A stretch of DNA of 64,000 nt from Pristionchus mayeri (taxonomy: Eukaryota; Nematoda; Chromadorea; Rhabditida; Neodiplogasteridae), in assembly GCA_036245805.1 (NCBI GenBank), contig BTRK01000004.1, forward strand, positions 5,022,001-5,086,000. Direction: 5' to 3'. Below, in pieces: positions 33,813 through 45,500 of the stretch. The notes under the pieces are model-generated. The model worked only from the letters and a program-made list of their open reading frames with translations. It was not told the origin of the DNA and did not search any database. The translations under genes were made by a program, and so were the position numbers. How positions within the stretch are numbered: position 1 is the first letter of the stretch; every line of letters begins with the position of its first letter.

Positions 33813-36407
33813 TTAGTTCGATCTTCCTTGACGAACTACGATCATTGTATGCGAAGTCTTGTGCACTGGTGTTTGAAGGGGCTTCTGAAATGAATGCAGG
33901 AATGCATAAATAAATAATAAAATAAAATAACATAAATAAATACGAAATAAAAGATACTTTGCAGAGCCTTCTTAAGAAGGCAATGTGGAATCGTCTGTAG
34001 GCAGGTGTTATCGTCAGTAGGATTACATTGTGGGCGAGTGGATGTAATGGAATGATGCAGAAGAAGGCAAAGCACACTTCTGAATTGAGGTTTTGAACTA
34101 TTTACTAACTTCGCAAATGTCACCGAACGGGGGAAATTGGAAGATGATGGAGAGCACTAGAATTCCACCTGGGCCGACGATTAATGTAGCAGGGGCGCCC
34201 AGCTGAAATGCCTTCGTTTCAACAAATGACAATCAATATTATGCAACCTGCACAATGAGAACGATGACCGATCTCGTTATCTTCTTCATCGCAGCCTTAC
34301 TTCGTTTTGCCGTCTACAGAATTATAAAATTAAAAACTTTTCCCCTTAATTGGTGTAACCTGGCGATGGAGAGTGTAGAACAAATGAACGAAAAGCATGA
34401 ATACTGTAAACGCAGCGAAACATAAAATCTGAAAGATAATCAATAATCTTTTCAGTGCGGTTTCACTCACGGCCAAGAAAAGGATGAATATCAAGTATAT
34501 TTCAGCAGTTCTTTCAATATAAATGTACGACCCGCGATCCTTTATCCAAGTCAAGTTTACAGAACTCTTAAAATATCATTCCAAAACCCTCATGCGTAAG
34601 TGGAATAGGGAAAGAAGATAAACCAACTTTTTCGAGAGCTCGATCCACTTTTTCTTTATCGTGAGGATTGAGAAAAACCCACGCAAATACTGAGATCGAT
34701 GTCACTATCAGGAATATGTATCGAATTATGGAGGCGATCTTCTTGAATAGTGCTTCATGACAGGTTTTATGAAATTTTCGTGACTCACTTGATTAAATTT
34801 TAACCTGCTCTCTACACCTACGATAGCCTGATGACGATGAACGAAGCAACCAATGATGGAGGATCCCGTGTTCACCAGAACCAGTGTTGCGATACCCTGA
34901 ATGGGTCAGCTGGTCTCATCTAACCACTTTCATATGTTTAACACATGTATCACGAGTCGATGAAACAAAATCAGATCCTTCGCGAACATTTTTTTTTCAA
35001 ACCCATCTCAAATCGACCAAACTAAGTTAGAATACTACCATAGTCAAGAGTTTTTGATAGAACCATACTATTTGCTCCAGAGCCGGCATTTAGGAATTCT
35101 CCGGTTTTGGAACCGGGCATATTGTATCTCAGCTCCCAGATGAGCTAGAAAGATGGCACTGGGCTCAAAATGTGTGGAAAATTATTTCCAGAAACTTTTA
35201 TGTTGAAGTCAAATAATGAAAATCAAAAACAAACTATCTGGGACTAAAAATATGTTCTCCAAACGACAAAAGAAATATGTTTGCCATAATGTAGGAGACT
35301 TCTGTGGAATTTTATTCCTGATTTTGAAAGAACATGTACCCATACAAATAACAAAAAAATAAAAATGACAAAATTATAGGGGTTGTAGTTCTCATTTTTC
35401 GCCTTCAATGTGTAGTAGTCGCAACTTCAGTTCTGAAATAATAAAACGTATCATTCCGGCTGATTATATTTCACTCTCTGGTACTTATTCACGATGTTTC
35501 CAGACCATTACAGTTAAATTACTGTGCGAAATTCGAAATTTCGAACTTCTGAAAAATGCGCTTTTCGCAGCCTCGCATGATCGCGATTTTAAGCATTGAC
35601 AACTTCAAATTTATAATCACAGGACGCTCACTTAGAGTCGATTTTGATAGAACGTGTCACCGTAAACAGAAATATTGTAATGTGGAACCATCGAAAGTTG
35701 TATTCTTCTCAGCATTATCAGGCAAATTTGCCCCAGCGAAGGTTCGTTATGAGATAAAAATATTTTTTGATACGATTATTAAGAATATCGATGCTAGTAC
35801 ATCATACAAAATATTCTAGGGGGCAGGTGAGTCAGAAAAACTATAACAGATTTCGGCTCTGGGGCAAATAGAATGGTTCTATCAAAAAGCCTTGACTATG
35901 GTAGTATTCTAACTTAGTTTGGTCGATTTGAGATGGGTTTGAAAAAAATTGTTCGCGGCTACCTCCACTGACTGGTGATACGTGTGTTAAATTTTAAATT
36001 TATAATATTTACGTTCTCAAAATTTAATTTTTGCAAGAACGATACTATAACGTTGATTTGACACTCACCAGGCAGAAATGCATCGGCACTCCGATCCTGC
36101 AGAGAATTCCGATACAGTACCCGGCGCAGGCGGGAAATAGAGGAAAGGGCTCGAAGAGCAAGTCGAGATTCAGATCATTCATAGTTACCATGATCTCCAC
36201 CACTGATTATGATGACACACTTGGCAATGATCAAACCTGGATTTGGATGAGATATGAGCGGAGAGCAGCTTGATTCTGGGGTGTTTCCTTCATGAGGCAG
36301 ATGAGTGCAATGAGGTTCAGAATTGTAGAGACGATGAAGTGCACGATTAACAGATACGAAAATGAATATTGAAGTTCAAGAGATAAGAAAATTGTTGTAG
36401 TAAGCAT
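33813..36407 (-). CDS. Serpentine chemoreceptor, srh type (7TM GPCR)
   Basis: Exons 36407-36237, 36194-36069, 34896-34789, 34741-34628, 34566-34471, 34428-34360, 34313-34248, 34202-34124 and 34079 to about 34000 join in phase, with a final part ending near 33813 (or at 33766 if read through). Srh landmarks: TM1 plus LMKETPQNQAALRSYLIQIQ, TM2 DLLFEPFPLFPACAGYCIG, TM3 NTGSSIIGCFVHRHQAIV, the loop before TM6 TAKRSKAAMKKITRSV, and the C-terminal PAYRRF. These receptors sit in sensory cilia and couple to G proteins. The last intron is only 44 nt, and intron 2 holds a TTAA foldback. The ligand is unknown. Confidence 0.8.
34942..35986. mobile_element. TTAA-flanked foldback element, copy 1 (about 1.05 kb)
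   Basis: TTAA at 34938-34941 and 35987-35990 flank inverted ends CACATGTATCACGAGTC and GACTGGTGATACGTGTG. Subterminal arms (TCAAATCGACCAAACTAAGT and complement) confirm the symmetry. TTAA duplication is the piggyBac signature, but no transposase is present. The inside shares CAGAGCCGGC and TCCGGTTTTG blocks with the element at 57237-58492. It sits in intron 2 of the srh gene. Confidence 0.75.
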
Positions 36408-37982
36408 ACTGGAGTTGAAATTTCGAACAAGAAATATGTTCCCTCAGCGCCGAAAAAACATCTGTGTAGAAGTTCACCTGTTTTCGAAATTGATTTGGGC
36501 TGTTGATCTCCGTCCGAATCGTGCAAACATTTTCCGTTGACTATACTACTTTTTCAGATGTTCAGAGTACACAATGGGCGCGATTGGAGGAAGAATCCTC
36601 ATTTAATTATGATGAGAGCTTCCCTGTCTATTATTCTCAGTAGTCGCTCCTTTCCTACATTCATTACGGAATTGGTCAATATCGAATAGCGGGGGGAGGT
36701 CCCGAATCGAGAAAAAAATACAACTTGCATAAGATTTCGATCGTCACGCTCTGCTCTAGAATTTCTGAAAAGGAATTCGTGTGATAAAGGATGTTTATTG
36801 AATGGAAGGATTGACTCTGGTACGACTCCCTCTCCCTCTCTCTCACTCTCCCTCTCTCTCCCTACTATCAATCAATGGCTGACCTCCGCCTGCTACTCCT
36901 CCCCACTCCTCCTGCTCCTCCTCCCTCTCTCCCTCTGTCTACTCTCTGTCTCTTGTTTCCCTTCTCTCTTTCTCTCTTCCTCTTCGCTGATCTATTCATT
37001 TGGCGTGCGGATGGGTGTATTTGACTCGCCCCTCCAGACATTAGACCGCTCCGACGAACGCTGCTCACTTTACGCTTGCCCAGTTGGCGTAACCGTTACC
37101 ATTCTATCCCGACTTGACTCGGTAGAAGTCCCCATTCTTCTTCTTCTCCATTCCCTCATCTCGGCAATTCCTCGCCAGTCTTTCAGTCTTTTACATCATT
37201 CTCTAATTCCTCTCTCCCAACGAGACGAACTTTGTCCCATCTTCGATTAGCGTTAGTCTGGAAACTCCTCCGTTTTCTCCCCTTTTATCGCTCCAGCATT
37301 TCCACTTTCTCTTCACTTTCTCATTCTGTTTCCCCCCCCCATTCACTCTGCCATTTCGCACTGCGAACGAACTCTCAGACGCCATTGTGTAGAACTTGCG
37401 AGGATTCGAGGGAAGAGCAGAGAGGGAGGAAGAGGGAAGAGAGGGAAGAGAACGCGAGACAGAGGGGGCATAGCTGCTCTATCTATCTCCCTCATCCATT
37501 CAGTGGGTCCAGCAGTCCTCACGTGAGAGGGATGGGGGGGATACATTATTCCCCTCATCCCTCCTTCCTGCTATCCTCATCGCGGCTTGCTTGTAACTCG
37601 GCTTTCTCCCTCCCTTTCCCGCTCCTTTTCGGGTGATAACTCATTGATAAGTGAGGAAGGATGAGAAAGGGGGGAAGGAGGAGAGAAAGAGGGGAAGATA
37701 AGCGCACTCCTCCATCCCTTTTCCCATTTTGACCATCCTTCTCCTGATCACATTTCCGCCCTGTTCCACTCCTCTTCTCCTATCAAAAACAGCTCACGGT
37801 TCTCTATCTATCTCTTCAAATATCTCAGAACTAGTATATCTTCTCACATCATGATGGTGCGCTGACATCCTTCGCGCTCACTACTCATTGCGGTGTTCCG
37901 TTCAAAGCACATTCTTTTTCGCGCTATCCCCTCTCACTTTCTTGCTTACTCTATATCGGTATGTACACCTATGAGCAGGGGA
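36408..37982. other. Intergenic, pyrimidine-rich low-complexity stretch
   Basis: Between the srh gene start (minus) and the SLC16 gene start (plus). Roughly 36810-37700 is strongly CT-rich on the plus strand with CTCTCTCC runs and some AG-rich segments. Open frames here reflect base composition. It should contain both promoters; I see no clear TATA box. Confidence 0.5.
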
Positions 37983-40900
37983 ATGCCATCGGGAGAGAAG
38001 GAGAAGACGGGTAGGCCGGAGCCGCACGAGGCGACCACTCTCCTGGCTGATCAGGTAAGCAGCTGATGAACAGCCTCTCACTTCCGTAATGTCTTCCCCT
38101 AGAAAAGTGCAATCAGTGCGGAGATTGCACACTTGTGGAAGTGACACCCAGCTGACTCGTGTCGCTTGCTGATAGGATGGCTTAGTCCTCTCTGCTGGAC
38201 AGGATGTATAGCATCCTGATGATGTCACCATTGCAGACAGAGGATCGGCGAGTGGAGGAGCAGCTCGAAGAGGCGGGCATCATCAAAGCGCCCGACGGTA
38301 CGTGAATCGCCCTCCCCTTATTCCTCCCATCGCCATCACCTTTACGGCCTCTTTATCTCGAAATGATGGGACGAATCACGGCGAGAGAATTGAAACGACA
38401 AGGGGAAGAGAAGGGAGGAGAGGACGGTTAGACTGCCCGCTTGAGTTGACGCTGTGTGATTGATGCGAGTAGACGATGCGGGGCCAGTGGTTGAGAAGGG
38501 TTATTTTCGATGCGAGCCATTCTCGTGCACCGCCCGAGATGAGTGTTTGTTTGCTACAGATCGAACGAAAAACAATGATCATTATGGGTAGATGAAAATC
38601 TCTTGTGCAATTGAAAGCATTGCCGTCCTGATGCTGTTACGATTCTGATTACGTGAGTATTCAGTCTGAATCTGTACAACAGTCACATAATAAATAGGAA
38701 GAACTAGAGAGAAATAGATACACATTGCAGGTGGGTATGGTTGGGTGATCGTGGCTGCGTCCTTCTTCGCCAATCTCTGTGTCGATGGAGTCATCTTCAC
38801 TGTGGGCACGATTCTCGGGAAGCTGTGGAGGAAGAAGTACGATGCGAACGAGACCGAAGTCTCAATGGCATTCTCCCTCCTCGCAGGGGCATATCTACTT
38901 GTGGGTGAGTGGGCAAAGATAAGAGCGAGTGAATGGATGAGAACTCGGCCTCAGTATTTTTGAGCAATGGTCTCGCTCTCTCCATATCATACACTCTCTC
39001 GCTCACTCTGATCGACGAAAGAGCGTGTGCTTTGGAGAGAGTCATTCTCGTATTTTTTGCGCGCTCATCAATTCTGGAAACGCCGTGATTCCTTGTTATC
39101 ATCCTTACTTTCGTTGCAAGAGAGTCGTCATTCTTAGCAAGCGTGATTACTTTCAACCTCTTATCTGTGAACTTGCATCGTCAGGATACCATGTTGTTAA
39201 TCAATCGATACCACTCTGGGTACATAGAAACGCGCGCAGATTTTTAGCGGTTGTAAAGTTGATAAGAGGGTGGATTCCCTCCTCATTCGAGTTCTTATCG
39301 GACCCGATGTCGGCTTACCTGCAACTCTTATCTGTGTCATTCGTGAGATCAATTCGACGAGTAAGCCGCGAATAAGCCGGGATCATCCCCTCTTCCGAAA
39401 GTGTTGCGAGTGAGATAAGAAGGAATGAAACGACCAGCCAGTAATAAAAGTGCAATGTGGCCAGAATCGAATGAAGAATCGCACGATTTCTTATGTAATC
39501 GAGATGAACATTTTGAAGGTCCCGTCGCATCAACATTCGCCAATACTTACGGATGTCGTCCAATCACCATCGTCGGCGCTCTCGTCGCCTTCTTCGGCTT
39601 CGTAATGTCCGCCGTCTCTCCCAACATCTACCTTGTCTACCTCTCCTTCGGACTTGTCGGAGGTCCTAAATTTATATTTTTCATTGATCTTTGAAAGAAA
39701 CTTTGAAATTTGATCCTTTTATACCACTATACCATGTACTATACCATACCATGTACCATGTACACCATACCATGACTATACCTTTACATTTGATTGGAAA
39801 ATATAGTCGTGCAGGAGTCGGTTTCGGTCTCGTCTACCTTCCCTCGCTGGTGATCGTCTCTCACTACTTCGATAGCAAGCGCGCCCTCGCAACCGGCATC
39901 GCCGTCTGCGGATCGGGCATCGGAACCACCATCTTCGCATGGGTACGGCTCAAATTTGCAATTTTTTCGAAAGACTTTCTTTGGTCACAATTTTACGTCG
40001 GATTCACTTCTAATCCTTTACTAGCCTTTCCTCAGCTTGTTCCAGAGCAGATTACTCGTCTTTTCAGCTGAATCCGAATGTGATCGAGTTGGTCAACTCG
40101 ATGGTGGACGAATCCTCGGAGGAGCACGTCCCCTCCATCTTCCTCTGCTTCACCGCCATCGTCGCTCTTCTTTGCATCATCCCTGGAGTTCTCTACAAAC
40201 CACTCAAACTGGAGAAGGAACAGCTGGAGCAGGTGAGAGATTCGTTGAGAATTAATGGAATCAATGCTACTTGTCCTTATTTCTCAAGATATATCCTAGA
40301 AATTTCCAGAATGTGCACTTGTAGAAAAAGAAGTACGTTCTCAAAGTGCGAAAAACGTCCCGCTTTTACTGGATAGAATTCCGGGTGAATCCAGAAGAGG
40401 AGGTAGGGAAACGAGTGAGAGTCTGTCCCAGCCATTCCTCTGTGCCCCCCCATGTAAAGAAACAAAAGTGCTTTGGGTTGCATTGGTATTGATTGCTGGT
40501 TTCAAAATCTAATTTTGAAATACTTGCAGGTGACTAAGATCGTGCAGGAGTACGAGGCGTGCGCCTCTCGCAAGAATTCCCTCCTTTTGCCTGAGGATGG
40601 ACTGAGACAAGATGGAGTCGCCAGATTCGATGCCAATCGACCTTTCCTGTCCACGCTCGAACTGAATGCACAGAAGAAGGGGGTGAGTGCAGTGGATTTC
40701 CCCAAACGAGCAGTTTAAGTGATGGACGTGAAAAGCGCAATCATCCATGTGTTCGTTCCTCTCGTTGCTGAGATAAGCGTTCCAAACATCTCTCTTTGGG
40801 GATTATTTAGTTGACGACGATCGAAAGGCACTAGTGATAGTACTAAATGCGATAGCAAGGGAACACTATGGACCCGGAACTCAAGGGATTCATCGCAGCA

Positions 40901-43249
40901 AGGGCAGCAGATGTGGTCGCAGAGGGATCTGGCAGTGGCAGTGGCGAGGGAGAGTCTGGCCGAGCTGAATCGGCCCCTCTCTCGAGCAGACATCTTCTAC
41001 CCCGGATCGACTGCCGCTCTCAATGAACGAGCACGCGCCCATTCCGGTGAGTATTTCGAAGAAAAACATACTAATGAATACTGGTGTTTTGAAAGTAGAT
41101 CAAAGCATGTTGTACAAATTTTGAACTACAAACAACAATGGGTTATTCACACAATTGCACTCGCTCAAAATGCCTAGTCATTCTGTTTTGAAATATATCG
41201 AAAATTCCTTTTTTTGAATGACTATAAAGATACTATTTCATCAAATTGTCAGCCAATGCAATCAATTTTTTTGCTAGAGATTGGATGAAACCACTTCAGC
41301 GCACTCTCACCACGCCGTGGCGAACGCAGAAGTGACGGGGGCATCGAACTTCTGCCTGTCGAAGATCGCCATCGACGCCGTTGATGAGTACTACGATGAG
41401 GAGAAGACGACCTGGCACGCCAACCTCATCCATGTAAGTGAAGTAACAGTTGATACTTGATACTTTCTCTTAGGAAATTGTAGAATGCATAGCGGGATTA
41501 GCTGCGATAATTGATGGAATCATCATGTAAACTCAAATACATTCAATGGAAGCACAAAAGCAGACAATGGAAGCACGATGTCCTTGCAGACACTTCGATC
41601 GATGCTGGACGTCTCTCTGCTTCGTCGTCCCTCCTTCATCATCTTGGCCCTCTCCGGATTCCTCACCCTCTCCTGCTTCTACGTCCCCTATCTCTACCTC
41701 GGGAATCACATCGACCGAGTGGGCAACTACACCGATTCAGAGAAGGTCAGAATTGCAATACTTTTGTCACTTCACTGCTGAACTAAACGGACACTAGCAT
41801 TTACCAATGATAAATGGTTGAGGCATCAAACTCATGGGTTTTACAGCGATTCTTTTTTCAGTCCCTGCCCATTTCCGTTCTCGGAATCGTGAACATCGTC
41901 GCTCGTATCGGATGCGGGTTCGTTTTTTTTCTTTTATAGTTATAGAATAGCCTATAGTACAGTACGTGCTAATCGCCTTGGTCATGTGCGTGCGCGGCGC
42001 TGCGCGGCGGAGCGCGGCTTGCGCGGATTGATTTTGCGTAAAGAATATTGCTTTTCACGATTCGAACCTATTATTTTCGAATTCTCCGTAAAATTTCGCA
42101 TCGGAAGGACTATTCATTCATATTTTTAGAAAAAGAAATCAATATTTTGAATTCTGTAATGCTGCAACCTACCGTAATCCCAGTTTGCGATACTGTCGCT
42201 ATCGTAAAGTGAGATTACGGTAGGGTGCAGAAATTCCGCATTCAAAATATTGATTTATAAATATAAATATATCTTTAAAAATATGAATGAATACTCCTTC
42301 CGATGGGAAATTTTACGGAGAATTCGAAAGTAATAGGTTCGAATCGTGAAAAATAATATTCATCCCGCAAAATCAATCCGCGTAAGCCGCACGCCGCCGC
42401 GCAGCGCGGCGCACGCACATGGTCAAGGCGATTAGCACGTACTGTAATTGATATAAAATTTACTTGTTCTCGCAGTCAATGAACATTGATCCATCGTTGC
42501 AGATACATCGCTGATCGTCCTCAGGCTGACGCTCTTCTCGTCTCCTCCGTTGCTCTCACTCTCGCAGGTACATCTCAAGAGATGCAATCGTTTCTTCCTT
42601 TCTAGCAGTTTTTGCTGAATTGCGTGCGAATTTCAGAATAACTGAATGAATGCCCGATTTCAAATTTTTCCAGTCGAATCCTCTGATTCTCGCATAGATT
42701 ATAAAGCCGATTCATATCTTTAGGAGCCTCGACGATGGCAGTTCCGTTCTTCACAGCATACTGGATGTTTATCGCCTACTGCATTCCTTTCGCCGTCGGC
42801 GCTGGTCAGTTCTCAAATAGCAATTTTCATTGCCCCGTGCTCTCCAATATTCCCGTCTCAATATCTCAGCCTGTTTCGCTGCTCTTCGAACCGTAGTTTG
42901 CGCGGAGTTGTTCGGTCTCGAGAAGCTCTCTTCCGCCTTCGGAGTGCTGCTCATGTTCATGGGCATCGGAGCGCTTGTCGGATCTCCGGCTGCAGGTGAT
43001 CCATTACACCTGCCGAAGACTGCACTACCACCACGGAACGAGCACTATATTTCACTTTTGTGAAACGCTGATGTCGCATTTGCAGCCCTTCTGAGTGATC
43101 TCTCGGGCAACTTCGATCTCTCCTTCTACGTGATGGGTGGTCTGATGGCCCTTTCGGGCGTCATCCTCTTCCCGTTGAGAAGACTTGCAGTGAGGGAAAA
43201 CGAAAAAGAGGCATTGGAATTGGCAGCCCTCGATAACAAGGGATTGTGA
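37983..43249 (+). CDS. Monocarboxylate transporter-like protein (SLC16, MFS)
   Basis: Fifteen exons join in phase: 37983-38054, 38237-38297, 38731-38904, 39519-39662, 39815-39942, 40068-40232, 40530-40682, 40860-41046, 41300-41433, 41590-41745, 41862-41917, 42503-42567, 42724-42804, 42870-42995 and 43086-43249. TM1 is GGYGWVIVAASFFANLCVDG, the SLC16 signature. TM3-5 include GPVASTFANTYGCRP and YFDSKRALATGIAVCGSGIG. A long cytosolic loop lies between TM6 and TM7 (about residues 260-420), with PLSRADIFYPGS. TM7-12 follow (DVSLLRRPSFIILALSGF to GLMALSGVILFPLRR). A segment after GSGIGTTIFAW is shorter than usual, so an exon near 39950-40060 may be missed. Substrate unknown; nematodes have many orphan members. 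Intron 11 carries a foldback. Confidence 0.85.
41958..42446. mobile_element. TA-flanked foldback with GC-rich subterminal palindromes, copy 1 (489 bp)
   Basis: Ends TACAGTACGTGCTAATCGCC and GGCGATTAGCACGTACTGTA are perfect complements and include the TA target site. Inside each end is a GC-rich block of GCGCGGCG type, then AT-rich arms around GAATTCTCCGTAAAATTTC. No coding sequence. It lies in intron 11 of the SLC16 gene. Confidence 0.85.
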
Positions 43250-43829
43250 GAGGAGGAAATCACGAAATATTTTACCGTCCCCGTTTTACTTGCCTCTCAG
43301 CCATCCCCCACAGTCCTTTGTTCAACCAGTGATTCGTTGTCGCGTACTATTTCGTTTTTGAGAGAGCTCGGAGAGCTCAGAAATAACTGTTAGGACTTTC
43401 TAGGAAATCGCCTTTATCTCTTATTTATATCCGCCCACGACTCCCGTTCTGGGTTCGCATTTTCTCGTACGAGTTCTTTTGCTGCCGCCTTTCCCTTCTG
43501 CTTGATCGACCGATTCGCAGTTTGTGTTTAGAGCCAACCAGCAATTAGTTTTCAAATTATTGTATTAATGAATGTAATTAAATAATAATCATTTTCATTG
43601 AGAAACGTGCGATATGGAACATCAGAAGACAATATCTTTTGAATGAGAGCTGTCGTTTTAAAATTGGCTATTCTGGTTAAATGTGTGACTGGTCGAGGCA
43701 CTCGGCTTAATTGATGACAAATCTATGGATCCCTTTGGGGCTCCCGTTGTTCTTGCGAGGACATCCCTAATGTGCCTGAAAAACAAGAGTACATACTTTT
43801 TTGGAATTATTCCAGGGATACTGTCACGC

Positions 43830-45066
43830 TTACGTTCTATACGGAGTTATGATGACTAAATTCGCAATCGGTGATAGAAGAAACTGGATGCAGAGCGACT
43901 GCAATTGGAAAATCGATTTTATTTTAGAGCAAGTGTTATTACCGGGTGGACTCCGAAACCAGGAAAATTCGAATCGACAAGCTTCAGAAAATCTACGGTA
44001 TAGCATAAACATGCAAAAACAAAGCAGAAAAGAATGAGAAGCTGCGCATTTAGAGCCTAAAACTAAGCGATTATTAATTCTGAAATGTCTATGCAAGAAT
44101 CACCTTCAATAGCGTTTCGTGACTATTTCGGGTTGATTCACTCATGAAATTCTGAAAGAAAATCTGATTTTTGCAACGAAAAGTCAATACACCTGGAAAG
44201 TTTTCAAACGGCGCGCAGTGAGAAAACGTAGAAATATTGCGGAATAAAAGAAGATCTGAGCTGACAGATTCGACCATCCCACCACAATATACGTTGAGAC
44301 GTAAGAGAAATCAAGAAACCCTGAATCACTGGTTTACAATTGACGTATGAGATAATATAAACCGTATATGTAAGGTAGATCGGTGGTTGAGTTCCGAAAT
44401 TCAATGTCTCTCGTTTCCCGTGCGTAAATATTCCCATACTTTAGTACCAAATAGTACCCGACCGAAGTTGTCATTGTGAGCAGTACAACAACAAAGGCGG
44501 AAAAGAAAATTATCTGAATAAATTTGCATCTTTATTTTATGTGTTGCACGTGTCTACCCTCTGGCGGGGCGGCTGATTCATCATGACGTGCAATCGAAAT
44601 GTAAATGACATGCATACGAGCGCATCATTGATGATTACACACTGCTCGGTGATGGCTGAATCCTCAGTTGGCGGAATATTACAATGATCGACATTACTCA
44701 CCTAACGATGCCCAACAAATCTCTTCCCCAATGAAGTTGCATATTCCGTAGAAGGTCATAACAGTTCCTCGTGCAATATTGAACCCTCTGAAACCAGTAG
44801 CATTCGTAATAAATATCAGAAAGCTTTGTCACCTGGCCATTGAGAATGGAAATGCAGCGATTCCAATGAAATCGCATATTGCAGCACATAAAACAATTCG
44901 TGTGTACGTCTTGATGAATTTGGGAGTTCTGAAAGGTTCCGAACAAATGAAACAATTACACTTCCTCTTACTTGGTGAGTATTAGAATAATCAGGATAAG
45001 ATTGGCGATGAACCCGCATGCGCTGAGTATTGAATTAATGAGAATAAACCTCATTCCTACATCCAT
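43830..45066 (-). CDS. Serpentine chemoreceptor, srd-like (7TM GPCR)
   Basis: Exons 45066-44972, 44928-44833 and 44787-44702 join in phase, then exons near 44654-44560, 44520-44380, 44310-44215, 44155-44110 and a last exon about 43886-43830. TM1 is NSILSACGFIANLILIILIL followed by TKTPKFIKTYTRIVLCAAIC, a typical worm chemoreceptor TM1-TM2 junction. TM3 has RGTVMTFYGICNFIGEEICW, TM5 FFSAFVVVLLTMTTSVGYYL. Then MSESTRNSHETLLK and a C-terminal FLLSPIANLVIITPYRT. The 3' exons are less certain. Family choice within the str/srd superfamily is tentative. Confidence 0.7.
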
Positions 45067-45500
45067 CACTGCTATAGTATTTGTGAATGAGTCGTAGAAT
45101 ACAAGTCTACTGAATGCCGGCTGTTAGTGTTGTCGCTATCGCTGCAATGCAATACCGATTCACCTGTAGTGCCAGCAAATCATCACTTCGAGATGGGAAA
45201 ACTGTAGGGATATTTTTCATGATAGTTCGAATTCCCAGGTGATGAAAGGTACTAGTATGATAGTTTGACGGGGAAAAAAAGTCCCACGAGGATTCATTTG
45301 TTTTCACGACCACGCATTTTGAGATGCTCATGCTAATATAGCAGCTGATCTTCAGAAAACGATATGCATGATAAAATAAATACCTATAATTTATGAGAAG
45401 ATAAATTGCGGTAAATGCAAATACTTTATTTGTAATTGATCCTATTACAGTAATTCGCTGTTCACAGAACAGAATCAAAATAGTGATGAAGTGGATCAAT

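Noticed and set aside
34942..35986. Reading the TTAA foldback as part of the srh coding region
   Set aside because: The exons on both sides join exactly in phase 0 (36069 to 34896) with normal splice sites, so it is intronic.
36798..37640. Several overlapping open frames between the srh and SLC16 genes
   Set aside because: Pyrimidine-rich low complexity explains the lack of stops; no domain or splice pattern.
45107..45499. 130-codon minus-strand frame with hydrophobic stretches between the srd-like gene and the cyclase
   Set aside because: AT-rich sequence often looks hydrophobic. No receptor motif, and it falls in the short gap between two well-supported genes. A receptor relic is possible but not shown.
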